Assembly: GCA_037501455.1 (NCBI GenBank)
Contig: CM074865.1
Location: forward strand, 33,152,501-33,216,500
Direction: 5' to 3'
DNA from: Lantana camara
Taxonomy: Eukaryota; Streptophyta; Magnoliopsida; Lamiales; Verbenaceae
Length of the DNA: 64,000 bases
The translations under genes were made by a program, and so were the position numbers. Of the stretch, positions 1 to 10,558 are shown piece by piece (positions within the stretch are counted from its first letter, which is position 1; every line of letters starts with the position of its first letter). Below the pieces are notes generated by a model. It worked only from the letters and a program-made list of their open reading frames with translations, had not been told where the DNA came from and did no database searches.

Positions 1-405
1 CATGAGAAGAAGTGAAGGGGCCCATAAAATTAATACCCGATACATCAAATAACTCCACCTCTAGAATCGGCTTTAGAGGCATTTCATCCTTTAGGCCAAT
101 TGTGCCAACACGTTGACATCTATAACAATGAAGCACAAACTCTCGGGAATCTTGAAAAAGTGACGGCCAAAAGAAACTAGCTTGTAACACTTTTGTCGTC
201 GTCTTACTTGCACTCGCGTGTCCTCCATAAGCACTAGAATGACAACTTTCCAAAATATCCTTGACTTCTTCCTTTGGAACACAACGGCGAATCAATCCAT
301 CGGAGCAATGCTTGTACAACAAGGGTTCCTCCCAATAGTAGTGCTTAATGTCCGAAAAGAACTTCTTCTTTTGATGCGAATTCAAGTCCGGCGGGGTTAC
401 TCCGC
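1..405 (-). pseudogene. Athila-like integrase, zinc-binding domain and start of the catalytic core (partial)
   Basis: The frame entering at the left edge reads an integrase N-terminal region with the HHCC-type zinc-binding pattern (HCYRCQ near 110-130). It is followed near 15-50 by the segment that opens the catalytic core, GINFMGPF. In the family this reads GIDFMGPF, where the Asp is the first residue of the DDE triad. Here the codon is AAT (Asn), so that catalytic residue is missing even apart from the stops. The remaining core, second Asp and Glu lie left of the window. Upstream it joins the RNase H segment through a stop codon near 406. Confidence 0.75.
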
Positions 406-1125
406 TTATAAGAAATTCACATAGTCCGCATACCATGGAAACGAAGCATCAACATGGAACAATTGCTCATCGAGAAAATTCTCCCCTATTTGCTCATCAT
501 TCAACTCAAGCCTAGAAAGGTGGTCCGCTACCATATTCTCCGCTCCTTTCTTGTCACGAATCTCCAAGTCAAATTCTTGAAGCAAAAGAATCCATCTTAT
601 CAACCTTGGTTTAGAATCTTTCTTGGACAAGAGATAATTGATTGCCGCATGATCGGTGTAGACCACCGGTTTTGATCCTATCAAATAGGGCCAGAACTTG
701 TCAAAGGCAAAGACTATGGCAAGCAATTCTTTTTCGGTCATGTCATAGTTGATTTATGCATCGTTCAAGGTCTTGCTCGCATATGCAACAACATGTAATC
801 TCTTATCCCTCCTTTGCCCCAATACGGTTCCGATAGCCAAGTCGCTCACTTCACACATAAGCTCAAATGGTAAACTCCATTTCGGAGCAACCATGATCGG
901 TGACGATGTCAACTCCTCCTTTAGCCTATCAAAAGTAAATAAACAATCATCATTGAAATTAAATTTGGCATCCTTTTGAAGTAAAGCACATAAAGGAAGA
1001 GTAATTTTGGAAAAATCTTTAATGAACCGCCGATAAAACCCGGCAGGACGCAAGAAACTTCTAACACCCTTCACATTTATGGGTGGCGAAAGTTTGGCAA
1101 TGACTTAAATTTTAGCCCGGTCCAC
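406..1125 (-). pseudogene. Athila-like RT C-terminal part and RNase H
   Basis: Two open pieces (754-1074 and 406-741) cover the RT thumb/connection ([12 protein letters not shown]) and RNase H ([30 protein letters not shown]). They are separated by one TAA near 745, where the family usually has Gln. The first RNase H acidic residue lies in CEVSD instead of the usual CDASD, so Asp has become Glu. Two more stops (TGA, TAA) lie between 1074 and 1132 and cut this piece from the RT core. RNase H would remove genomic RNA during cDNA synthesis; this copy cannot make it. Confidence 0.8.
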
Positions 1126-1131
1126 TTCAAT

Positions 1132-1863
1132 TCATTTGGCCGAAATACGGTGGCCTAGCATAATTCCTTCACGCACCATGAAGTGGCATTTCTCCCAATT
1201 TAACACCAAATTAGTATCTTCACAACGTTTCAACACATTAGTAAGATTAACAAGGCATGCATCAAAAGAAGAACCAAATACCGAAAAGTCATCCATAAAG
1301 ATTTCCATTAGTCGCTCAATAAAATCCGAGAAAATTGCTATCATACAACGTTTGAAAGTAGCCGGTGCATTGCAAAGACCAAAAGACATTCTCCTAAAGG
1401 CAAAAGTGCCATAGGGGCAAGTGAAAGTACATCTCTCTTGGTCCTCGAGTGCTATGGCTATTTGGTTGTATCCTGAATTCCCATCTAAAAAGCAATAGTA
1501 CTCATGACAGCAATAGTACTCATGACCGGCTAATCTCTCTAACATTTGATCAATGAAAGGCAATGGGAAATGGTCCTTACGGGTTACACTATTCATTTTC
1601 CTATAGTCAATACAAACCCTCCAACCCGTGACCGTGCGTGTAGGAATAAGTTCATTCTTTTCATTGTGAATAACCGTCATCCCCCCTTTCTTTGGTACAA
1701 CTTGTACTGGGCTAACCCAAGAGCTATCCGAAATCGGGTAAATTATACCCGCATCTAGCAATTTTAAAACCTCGACTCTAACAACTTCTTTCATATTTGG
1801 GTTTAACCTACGTTGATGCTCAATAGAGGGTCTATGGTTATCTTCCATCAAAATTCGATACAT
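1132..1863 (-). pseudogene. Athila-like reverse transcriptase core with an 18-bp tandem duplication
   Basis: This 243-residue open segment holds the RT fingers and palm: RVCIDYRKMN, the region that normally carries the first catalytic Asp (CFLDGNSGYNQI), FGLCNAPATF, and the FMDDFSVFG active-site box. An 18-bp tandem duplication at about 1491-1526 repeats six residues (HEYYC twice) just before the FLDG motif. It keeps the frame but inserts residues beside the first catalytic Asp, so it probably kills activity. The segment ends at a TGA after LGHRISAK, where the family continues in frame. Upstream, 1864-2290 has no recognisable domain and several stops. Confidence 0.85.
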
Positions 1864-2290
1864 GCATATAGAAGGACTAATTCCCTTGACATCTGAAATT
1901 GATTATCCTAAAGCTTTTACATGCATTCTCAAAACACGCAATAAAGCATCTAATTACACATCATTTAGGTCCAAAGCAACAATAACCGGTAAAGTTTCAT
2001 TTTCACCAAGATAAGCATACTTTAAATGTGAAGGGAGGGGTTTCAATTCAAGAATAGGGGGTTTAACACAAGAAGGAGGAGGAAGGGGTTTACCACTCCC
2101 CAAATCCTCAAATTGGTACCTCCTTTGGAAAGGGACAAAACATGGCTTCCAATGCCTTCACATACGACTCAAGCTCTTCAAGAATCTCCTTTTCTCCCTC
2201 AATTTTCTCCAAACCTCCTAAGCGAAGCTCTAACGGATCCTTGTCGTGCAACTCATACATATGGCGCTCTTGCAACACTTCAACGCGAAA

Positions 2291-2843
2291 TCATTTTTCC
2301 TCCATGGTTGGGTTCTTCATTGCCTTGTATAAATTAAATTCCACCTTCTCTTCACCCACTTGTAAAGTAAGGTGGCCATTTTCCACATCGACTAAGGCCC
2401 CGGCCGTAGCTAGGAACGGCCTTCGCAAAATGAGAGACATGCTTTCATCATCATCTATGTCAAGGACAACCAAATCCATAGGAATGTAGAACTTTCCCAC
2501 TTTGACTAGCACATCATCGAGTACTCCCATGGGATACTTCACCTATCTATCCACAAGTTGTAGAGTTATATTGGTTGGCCTTAGCTCCTTTAGTCCCAAT
2601 TTCCTACAAGTATTCAAGGAAATCAAACTCACACTTCAACCCAAATCAAATAAAGCATTATTAAAATGTAAAGGACCAATGGTGAGAGGGATAGAAAAAT
2701 TCCCGGGATCCTTAAGTTTTGGTGGAAGCTTCCTTTGTATGATGGCACTACACTCCTCCGTGAGTGCAATAGTGGAAAAATCCTCAAGCTTCTTCTTGTT
2801 ACAAACTAGCTCCTTCAAAAACTTCAAGTATGATGGCATTTGA
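2291..2843 (-). pseudogene. Athila-like aspartic protease region (broken)
   Basis: Two open pieces, 2636-2839 and 2291-2542, read the start and the end of the retroviral-type protease region. The first ends in ALFDLG, which matches the family's active-site segment (DLG in place of DTG/DSG) and then hits a stop. The second contains VGKFYIPMDLVVLDIDDD and LRRPFLATAGALVDV, the usual segment after the protease in Athila polyproteins. The flap between them is lost to a stop or frameshift around 2543-2635. No intact protease can be made. Confidence 0.7.
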
Positions 2844-3066
2844 GCTAAAGCTTAGGCAAACGGAATGTTTATACAGAGTTGCTTGAGCAAGTTTAGGAAC
2901 TTCTCAAATTGCTTCTCTTTTGCTTTTTTTTTTTAAGTCTTTGTGGGAATGGCATTGGTGGGACATACGATTTAGGTAGAATGTAGACATTTGGCTTCAA
3001 AGGGGGCTCTCCTTCCTTGTCTAATTTCTCACCCAAATTTGACTTTTCAACTTTAATTTTCACTTC

Positions 3067-4686
3067 TTATTCTTTTCCCTCATTCCCATTCTTTTCCTCC
3101 AATTCTTCCAATTCATTCATCTTTCCTTTTCCTTTGTCACCAGTAACATCCTCCAACTTCTCTTGTTGATTCACCCCACTCGAACCGGACTCATACCATG
3201 TAGGCAAAGGTGGCTCAACATAAGCTTTCCCACTTCTAAGCGTTATAGCCTTGCAATGCTCCCTTGGATTAGTTTCTGTCTTATTTGGAAGTGTACCTTG
3301 TGGTATTTGATTTAGGGAGTTGGCAATTTGCCCTATTTGTACTTCCATATTCCGATTTTGCACAACTACTTGATCCACTTCTGTTTCCAATTTGTGCATA
3401 CGGTCCGATGAAACCGTGATAAACCTTTCCAAGCCAACTTCCCAACCTTGTTTCTCGGCTTGTTGTTGAGGAAGTTATGGTTGTGGGGGTGGACCTTGAT
3501 ATTGAGGTTGAGGAGTTTGGTATTGGAATTGTTGTGGAGGGAAAGGAGGAGGTTGTTGGAAATTTCTGGGGGGTCTAGGTTGAGATGGTGGTCTTGGGGC
3601 ATTTTGTGTATTGTTGTTGTTGGACCAAGAGAAATGAGGGTGATTAGGCCAACCGGGGTTATATTTCGGAGAGTAAGGATTATTGGGAGGTCTTGGTTGA
3701 TTGAGAGAATTCACTTACTCGGGACTTGGAGATGGATTAGATGGATTTCCTTGGGAAGCATAAGGACACGAGCCATAATTATGTGACCCGCTACAAATCT
3801 CACAAGTCAATGGTTTCATTGGAGGAGATTGATTTGGAACGGCATTAACTTTGAATTGCTCCACTTGCTTTTCCAATGCTTCAATCTTAGCATGCATGGC
3901 GGTGTTCTCTCCCACTTGCATCAATCCGAGTGTAGAACTAGAAGGCCTTGGGATTGGTGTGTTAGCCCTTTCATTTGCCCAAGAATTATTCGTCGTCATC
4001 CTTTCCAACAAGTGAATCGCATCGGCCTAGTACATACTCATAATGGCACCTCCCGCGGCGGAATCGATCATCACCTTCAAAGCTTGAGAAATTCCTCCAT
4101 AGAATGATCGGACAAGCCTCCAATCCTCACAACCATTATGGGGACACTTTCGTTGTAACTCCTTGAACCTTTCCCATGCCTCATATAAACTCTCCCCCTC
4201 ATATTGACGAAATGATGTGATTTCGTTCTGGAGCTTAACCATCTTTGCATGTGGGAAAAACTTATCCAAGAAAGTTTGTGACAATAGAGCCCAAGACCCC
4301 TTTGTCTCGTATGGAAGAGCACTATGCCAAGCTTTCGCCCTATCCCTTAAGGAGAATGGGAAGAGGCGAATCCTAATGGCATCCTCGGTGACATTGTTCA
4401 ATTTACACGTGTCACACACTTCGGGGAACCAATTAACATGTGATATTGGGTCCTTCGTAGCCAAGCCAGTAAATTGGTTTTGTTGGAGGAGAGAAATGTA
4501 AGCTGGCTTGATTTCCAAGTGGTTCACCGCCACTCCTGGACTCCCAAAATTTTGTTGTACACTCTCCATACTTGGCATGACATAATCCCTAGTTTGCCTT
4601 TGAGGCGGTTGATTCGGATGGTTAGGTTGTTGACTATGACCTTGATTTGCCCCATTGTTACCATTATTTCCATTTAATTCTTCCAT
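3067..4686 (-). pseudogene. Athila-like gag with a CCHC-type knuckle, broken by at least three stops
   Basis: The first ATG in frame is at 4684-4686, after an Asn/Gly/Gln-rich leader. The capsid-like core follows (IRLFPFSLRDRAKAWHSALP, FLDKFFPHAK, ESLYEAWERFKELQRKCPHN), typical of plant gypsy gag. A knuckle-like segment CEICSGSHNYGSCPY lies near 3770-3800. A Pro/Gln-rich region and a Gly/Lys/Glu-rich tail then run to 3067. In-frame stops occur near 4024, 3712 and 3472; the last looks like CAA turned to TAA. Gag would form the virus-like particle. 4705-4892 is untranslated leader. Confidence 0.82.
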
Positions 4687-4892
4687 TGGAATCGGGGTTA
4701 ACAACTCCTATTGTCACTTTTCTCTTCTGAGGGCACGGAGCTTCTTCTCGATCTCAGGATAGTGTTTGAGACTATCCCAACTCCGGGATCTTCGCATAAA
4801 CACCTACAAGAGAGAAGCAAGCATCAAAAACAATAAAATAAGGTCTAATTCACTAACTACTAACACAAAAGCAAGAGTAATTTCAAACACCT

Positions 4893-4909
4893 TCCCTGCA
4901 ACGGCGCCA
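4893..4909 (-). other. Primer binding site, tRNA-Asp type
   Basis: On the minus strand this reads TGGCGCCGTTGCAGGGA, matching the 3' end of plant tRNA-Asp except for one or two bases. It starts six bases inside the LTR edge. Athila elements use tRNA-Asp, which supports the lineage call. Confidence 0.85.
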
Positions 4910-4915
4910 AAAACT

Positions 4916-6361
4916 TGTTAGGAGTTTTAAAAGCCCAAGTACAAGCTTATAGAAACAAATGTAGCACAAGGGGTCGAATCCCAAGAGAAGGGAAAATCAA
5001 AGCCAATCACTATTATGTATTCGTTAATCTATAGACCAAGTCAAGTGCAAGAGTGAATTAACTAAATACGTAAAAGAAAGTTAACTAGAACTAAATAACT
5101 AAACAACAAGCAAGAACTAGAAAGCGAGTAAGAAGCAAGTAACAAGAATAACCAAGTGGCAAGGGGAAGTGACAATCATGCAAGGCTAGTGTTCAATTAG
5201 TACTTCGATGGACTCATGTATCTCACAATTCTAATCACTAAAATATGCAAAAGCTCCTCTCAAAGTCGAATGTGTGTACCTAATTACGTGTAACACTGCT
5301 CTCGTGGTCATTAGCTCATTAATTAGATCAATTAATCAAGATTAGTGCAAGAAACTAACTAGTGGCTTGGCCCGGTTAATCAATTACTTAATTGCTCAAG
5401 TCTAAGTTAAATCTCTTTACACATAGCCCTTAAGTGTTGTGAAATCTCTTCCAATTTACATACAATCTTTCAATTAGCATGCTAATCTAAGTTCATAATT
5501 AAGGTGGTCAAGCTTAATCACGCAAACAAATCAACTTCACAAGCATAAGATCAAGTAGTCCCACCTAGGCATTTCATCAAACACTTACCCTACACAAGTC
5601 ATCACCCCCCCCCCCCCTTGCCTAAAGATCTAGCCTCTCATGTTCATGCAATCAACCCATAAACAAGAGAGATAACATGTTAAGGAATTCATAGTCATTA
5701 ATTAAAATTAAAGATAATCATTCAACAACAAGTGTATCTGTACAAGATTCATTGTCTCAACATAACACTTACTCAACTAAAACAAAGGAAATTAAATGCT
5801 AGAACTAGGAAAGCAATAAAGAGGGAAAGAAATTTAACACTAGTCTTCAAAACATCTTCAAAGCAAGAAGGAAAGGAACTTGGTGTCTTCCATGGCCTCC
5901 CTCCAGCTCCAGAAATGAATTAGGTAAAGAATGAGGCTCCAACCCTGGCTAAATCTCGTAAATAGGCTAAAAGAGGCATAAAACGTGTTGACACTTTTAA
6001 CCCCGCATGGTCGTGCAGAATTCCAAGTATTGTGTTGCACGGCCGTGCAATATAATTTCCTGCATAACTCTCGAGTTATGCACGGCCGTGCATAAATGTG
6101 ACGCCTGAGTTGCATGGCCGTACAGTGCTGCGCGGCCTTGCTGAAAAGTTATGTAAAGGTTGCGCGGCCGTGCATTAGATTGTTCCACATCCACCAATTG
6201 CTATTTTTTCTCTTTAGCTCCGTTTCCGTTCCATTTTTCGTCGTTTTTTCAATCCTTTGGTTATACCTAAAAAAGGAACCAAAATATATCTAATCAACAC
6301 TCAAACGGCGTAAACATCAATCTAATTCACACTCAAAAGGACACGGAAATTAAACCTAACA
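4916..6361 (-). repeat. Athila-like 5' LTR (1446 bp)
   Basis: The plus strand begins TGTTAGG at 4916 and ends CCTAACA at 6361, a perfect 7-bp inverted terminus with TG...CA ends. The PBS lies six bases away, which fixes the inner edge. The LTR contains a C homopolymer near 5606-5619 and a cluster of palindromes at 6005-6173. No gene is visible in it. Confidence 0.88.
6005..6173. repeat. Six-copy array of the palindrome GCACGGCCGTGC in the Athila LTR
   Basis: Copies start at 6005, 6037, 6080, 6112, 6130 and 6162. Those at 6037 and 6080 are perfect 12-bp palindromes; the others differ by one to three bases around a GGCC or GGTC core. A further palindrome with 10-bp arms (TGCATAACTC / GAGTTATGCA) sits at 6061-6082. 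The array is 190-360 bp from the LTR start. Confidence 0.85.
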
Positions 6362-8125
6362 TTTACATATTAGGAGATGCATAACTTTATAAAATTCATA
6401 ACATTAATTAGATAAAATAAATCAAGACATTATGAATTTAATTCTTATCATGCACCAAGTCTCGAGAGAATAAACATTAATTACATAACAATTTTATACA
6501 TAAATATATAATTGCAAAATTCCCTACATTCACAACATTTGGCATATTTAAATAATGCACTTAGATTAAACATAACATATTCTTTCATAATTTATTACGC
6601 ATGTTTCATATAATCAATTAAACAATTTTAGTTTCCAAATATTACATTAATGCCCCCTTAGCCAAGAAATATTTCCAAGTAATCAGTATAAAACGAGGCA
6701 AATAAATTCAATAAGTCAAGAATTGGGTCTTTCATACATCATAACATATTTTCATATACCATACAACTCCTAATTGCAATTTATCGTACATACATGATCG
6801 AATTACAATTTAAAAACAATTAACGAATAAAAATTCAATAAATTCAAAAATTCATAATAAATCAACCGGGTATCCGATTGACGAACGGAAAGTGGTGTTG
6901 GACTCATCACGATGAAATGGACGTGTTGTTCGAAGGGCGTCGGAGCGCCGCCACCGGAGCTGGCCGAACCACCACCGGCAGCCGCCGGACCACCACCTCC
7001 GGTGGTCAGAAAAATCCCCGTGAACGGCGAAACGTACATCTCAACAAGCTCATCAAAACCCCTCAACCAATTTTTGAAACTGCGAAACCCACCGTATTTA
7101 ATTAAAGAAGAACCGATCCAATTCAAAAATTAAATCTTAGAAGCCAAGAAATGAATTAAATAGAAACCGCTTGACAAAAATGAAATTCAAGCATACTGTT
7201 GGAAAGGCCTAGTCAAGAACTTCAAAACACCCAACATAATTATCGGTAAAAGACGTTGGAGTGTTGACGGCGTTGGCCGCCGTACGGGGCCATGGCCCAC
7301 TGCCAAACAGCTTGTTCTTGAGTCAAGGCCAACGCGAAAAGGTCGATCTCTTTATGCTGATAAACTTTCATGAAGAGCCCATTGCCAAAAGATCACCCGA
7401 AAAGGCCCCCAATAGCCGTCAAAGTCCACGTTGCCGATACCATGCCCGATCACCACCTACGTCGTCATTCGGACCAATCTGAGGCCGGAAATGGAACCAG
7501 GGGGCCGAAATGTGTAGGAAACCACCAATGCCCCTCGAAAATAGCCACCGGAGGCTGCGGAATTATCGTCTGCTACTATTCACGGGCCGCCATCACGGCC
7601 TTCCGCCGGCGCATGAGGTGCCGTCGTGGGTCCGATGGCCGTGCCACCAACACCGAAAGTTGCACCGGTGAGAGACACACAAAGCCCCACCAAGCTCCGT
7701 CCAGTTTCACCACTAGAAACCACCACGAACCGCTGTGCTCTCCAGCGCAACTGAAATCGGGTGATTTCTCCGCCACCACTCGTCGCCGGGCCATGAATTT
7801 GGTACCGTTGTGTTTGTCTCGTAGAGTACGTTGAAAACAACTATTCATTCATCAAAATCCATCGAGAAATGGCCGAGTTTGGGGATAGTGTATGAAACGT
7901 GCGAAATGTGTGTGTGAGGAGAGAGAGAGATTGATTGTTTGACCCGGTCAAACACGGATCCGGGTATTTTATCTCGGGTGCTAACGCGTGAGAATAACCT
8001 ATAGGAAGGGCTAACGATGTCAGAATTGGGCAAACTTAGAGTCTATGGACTCATTCCAATGCCCTGAATGCGTTTTAAGAGATCCGTTAGATCAAAATCT
8101 CGATCGAATGGTAAATGACTAAAAC
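6362..8125 (-). repeat. X-family giant LTR (host layer H), inner segment
   Basis: On the minus strand this aligns, with clear divergence, to about 58440-60150 of the intact LTR X. It shares the block GTTTGCCCAATTCTGACATC (7.99-8.04 kb here, about 58.51 kb in X), a CT-rich tract, and a Pro/Gly-coding GC-rich segment (6880-7050 here, about 59.5-59.65 kb in X). Open frames across 7261-7850 and 6803-7126 fall in this LTR and are not shared as proteins with the X copy, so I read them as chance. The Athila element truncates the segment at 6361. Confidence 0.8.
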
Positions 8126-8215
8126 TAATGTGAATCATAAGACAAGGCCACACTTTGATCCAAATGTTGATATGATCACAACTTAAGATGAACCAAGTTA
8201 TGTTGGACCCGTCAA
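8126..8215 (+). repeat. R: truncated LTR start, left end
   Basis: About 90 bp match the start of the full R LTR (9849-10509, minus) and a second partial copy at 8958. Homology fades at about 8210-8220, where the sequence changes to RT. A TAA interrupts the polyprotein-tail frame that this LTR start encodes. Confidence 0.75.
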
Positions 8216-8957
8216 CAAGATCACGATAAACTATCGTTATCCCATACCTCGCCTTGATGATATGATTGATGAATTGCATGGTTCTACAATTTTCTCTAAG
8301 ATTGATTTGAAAAGTGGATATCATCAAATACGCATGCAAGAAGGTGATGAATGGAAAACGGCATTTAAAACAAAGCATGGATTGTATGAATGGTTAGTAA
8401 TGCCCTTCGGTTTAACTAATGCACCTAGTACATTCATGAGATTCATGAATCATGTGTTACGTGCTTATATTGGCAAGTTTGTAGTCGTTTATTTCGATGA
8501 TATATTAATTTACAGCCATAACTTGCATGAACATGTTGAGCATTTGAAAATGGTACTTGAGGTGTTAAGAAAAGAGAAATTGTATGCTAACCTCAAAAAG
8601 TGTAATTTTTGCATGGATAGAATTGTGTTTCTTAGATTTGTTGTAAGTGCAGGTGGTATTGAAGTAGATGAAGAGAAGGTGAAGGCAATTAAAGAGTGGC
8701 CTACACCTAAGTCCATTACGGAAGTTCGAAGCTTTCATGGCTTAGCCGGATTTTATAGGAGATTTGTGCCCAATTTCAGCACCATTGCAGCTCCTTTGAC
8801 GGAAGTTATCAAGAGGAGTGTTAGATTCAAGTGGGGGGAAGCTCAAGAAAAGGCATTTCAAACGTTGAAATCAAAGCTAAGTTCAGCTCCTCTTTTACTT
8901 TTACCGAATTTCTCTAAAACCTTTGAAATCGAATGTGATGCTTCCGGTATTGGTATA
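8216..8957 (+). pseudogene. R: chromovirus reverse transcriptase fragment with the start of RNase H
   Basis: An open frame of about 245 codons reads plant chromovirus RT. It has the approach to the palm ([11 protein letters not shown]), the first catalytic Asp ([13 protein letters not shown]), [10 protein letters not shown], the active-site box YFDDILIYS, then [11 protein letters not shown] and the first RNase H acidic residue (ECDASG). It stops at the junction with the LTR start at 8958. Sequence type suggests a CRM/Reina-like chromovirus. The RT N-terminus is missing and the left junction fuses the polyprotein tail in frame to [10 protein letters not shown] has Arg where Gly is usual. Confidence 0.85.
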
Positions 8958-9234
8958 TGATGTGAATCATAAGACAAGGCCACACTTTGATCCAAATGTT
9001 GATATGATCACAACTCAAGATAAACCAAGTTATGTTGGACCTATCACAAGGTCACGGTCCAAAAGAATGCAAGAAGAAGTTCAATCTCTTTTGATCCAAA
9101 TAACTCAAGCTGGATCCAATCCACCTTGTTTCAATGTCTTAGTGATCGAATTTTAAGCCCAAATTGTGTTAACTTTATTGTAATTTGGCCCTAAACTATT
9201 ATATTATACTTTGAGCCATCTTTTTATTTATTTT
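8958..9234 (+). repeat. R: second truncated LTR start (carries the polyprotein C-terminus)
   Basis: It begins TGATGTGAATCAT and matches the reverse complement of about 10230-10509. It encodes a C-terminal polyprotein tail (GPITRSRSKRMQEE, typical after the chromovirus integrase) that ends at a TAA near 9154-9156. The coding tail therefore overlaps the LTR, as known for some chromoviruses. At about 9221-9235 the sequence switches to the reverse complement of the gag start. Confidence 0.75.
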
Positions 9235-9343
9235 GATCCAAACGGTCTCGTATCTCATTGAATTGCAAATTCATTCGTTCAAATTGTTGTTGCATAGCTT
9301 GTAATGTAAAAGCTAGGTCTATTGGAGGTTGATTTTCGGCCAT
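9224..9343 (-). pseudogene. R: gag N-terminal fragment (39 codons)
   Basis: The minus-strand ATG at 9341-9343 opens MAENQPPIDLAF followed by a Gln-rich, amphipathic stretch typical of chromovirus gag N-termini. It ends at TAA 9224-9226, which comes from the junction with the inverted LTR, so the rest of gag is absent. The ATG lies about 490 bases after the PBS, with a poly(A)-rich leader on the minus strand. Confidence 0.6.
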
Positions 9344-9716
9344 ACTGTACCTGCAAAACAAAGGTTAGCAAAAACACCTCACAAACACTCCCTTATGCAC
9401 TCCCCTCGTGTATCACTCAAATTATGGCTTTTTCCCCTCTACTAGGCTCACAATCTCACGCCTTTTTCCACTCTTTACTCTCAATTCTTTGAAGAAAGTC
9501 ACAAGAAACTTCAAATTCCTCAACCAAATAATCCCTTAAGATGAATCAAGGGTGCGAAAAATTGACACAAATGAACCGTTTAAATGGTGCAAACAAAGGT
9601 ATCTATGTGATTGAATATTACCGAAACAAAGGTGCCCTCTTTTTTTTTTTTTTTTTTTAAACGTGGTTTTTACTTCTCTTTTTTGTATACATTTTTAAAC
9701 CTTTTTTTGAAGATCT

Positions 9717-9752
<36 letters not shown>

Positions 9753-9834
9753 ATCTTTTGCAGCCAAAATAACAAGAGAAATGAAATTACACAAAAATAA
9801 AGATAAGGATAAGTAACCTTGTATGGAAACCTAA
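9344..9834 (-). other. R: untranslated leader with long T tracts
   Basis: No open frame of interest. Two long T homopolymers (about 9639-9658 and 9719-9750 on the plus strand) flank a short AT-rich stretch. They are A tracts in the element's RNA and are likely unstable in length. Confidence 0.6.
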
Positions 9835-9846
9835 GCTCTGATACCA
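9835..9846 (-). other. R: primer binding site, initiator tRNA-Met
   Basis: The minus strand reads TGGTATCAGAGC, an exact match to the usual plant tRNA-iMet PBS, two bases inside the LTR edge at 9849. Confidence 0.9.
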
Positions 9847-9848
9847 AA

Positions 9849-10509
9849 TGATCCGAACTCCACGTACTTGCCGTGAAACCCTATACCAATACTTGGAGTT
9901 CTTGATTTTTGATCGTCCACTTCAAGGTTAAAATTGAGGAGTGTGACCCGTTTGCTATAATGAGCAAGGAACCAACACTATCAGATTTGAAAACTAATAT
10001 ACCCCGTCGACTATAATGAGTCGGGAAATGACATTATCCGGTAGAGGGTTTGAAACCCTAATGACGTTCAGCGAAGAACTAGAGAGTTTAACTTACTTGA
10101 ATCACAATTCATTAAGAGCTGACTGAAAAAACAAAATACAAGGCGGGAATATAAAGATGCATCCATGAGAATTCTAGGGGACAATTCAGAATTCAAAGAG
10201 ACAAGCTATTCTCGTCACTTTTCTAGTAGGTTAAAAAAAAGGGCTTAACCTAATCTAAATACATGGAAAATAAATAAAAAGATGGCTCAAAGTATAATAT
10301 AATAGTTCAGGGCCAAATTACAATAAACTTAACACAATTTGGGCTTAAAATTCGATCACTAAGACATTGAAATAAGATGGATTGGATCCAGGTGAATACT
10401 TGTCTTCTTGGATCTCATCTTGAGTTATTTGGATCAAAAGAGGTCATCTTGAGTTGTGATCATATCAACATTTGGATCAAAGTTTGGCCTTGTCTTATGA
10501 TTCACATCA
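9849..10509 (-). repeat. R: full-length LTR (661 bp)
   Basis: On the minus strand it runs from TGATGTG to CGGATCA, directly before the PBS. Its first about 190 bases correspond to the polyprotein tail seen at 8958, here broken by stops. Its outer end is the right end of insertion R. Confidence 0.72.
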
Positions 10510-10514
10510 AAAAC

Positions 10515-10558
10515 ACCCTTAATAACAAAAAATTACAAATAGGCCCCTAAACTCTTAA
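10515..10558 (-). repeat. H: X-family LTR sliver between R and B
   Basis: These 44 bases join 57093-57243 (after removing B) and 6362-8125 (after removing R) into one sequence collinear with the intact LTR X near 58380-58430. Confidence 0.75.

Larger units (their letters stand above)
1..6361 (-). mobile_element. Athila-like Ty3/gypsy retrotransposon, 5' half (LTR, gag, PR, RT, RH, start of IN)
   Basis: Reading the minus strand from 6361 to 1 gives LTR, PBS, gag, protease, RT, RNase H and the start of integrase, the Ty3/gypsy order. The element runs off the window at position 1, so its 3' LTR and second target duplication are not visible. Athila membership rests on the tRNA-Asp-type primer site, the RT motif FMDD in place of YxDD, the RNase H and gag sequence type, and the LTR size. 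Every coding segment carries stop codons, so this copy is dead. It is inserted into the X-family LTR that resumes at 6362. Confidence 0.88.
8126..10509. mobile_element. Rearranged chromovirus R with two inverted U3 ends, TSD AAAAC
   Basis: The insert starts TAATGTGAATCAT and ends ATGATTCACATCA, so both ends are the same LTR start in opposite directions. It is flanked by AAAAC at 8121-8125 and 10510-10514. The X LTR near 58420-58450 gives the empty site: removing the insert and one AAAAC restores the homologous X sequence. Order on the plus strand: 90-bp LTR start, RT fragment, 277-bp LTR start, then in reverse orientation gag start, leader, PBS and one full LTR. No complete gene remains. Confidence 0.78.

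Noticed and set aside
7370..7848. Overlapping frames of 86-154 codons on both strands
   Set aside because: They fall in the GC-rich part of the X-family LTR. Open frames on opposite strands at once indicate composition, and LTR X does not keep the same proteins.
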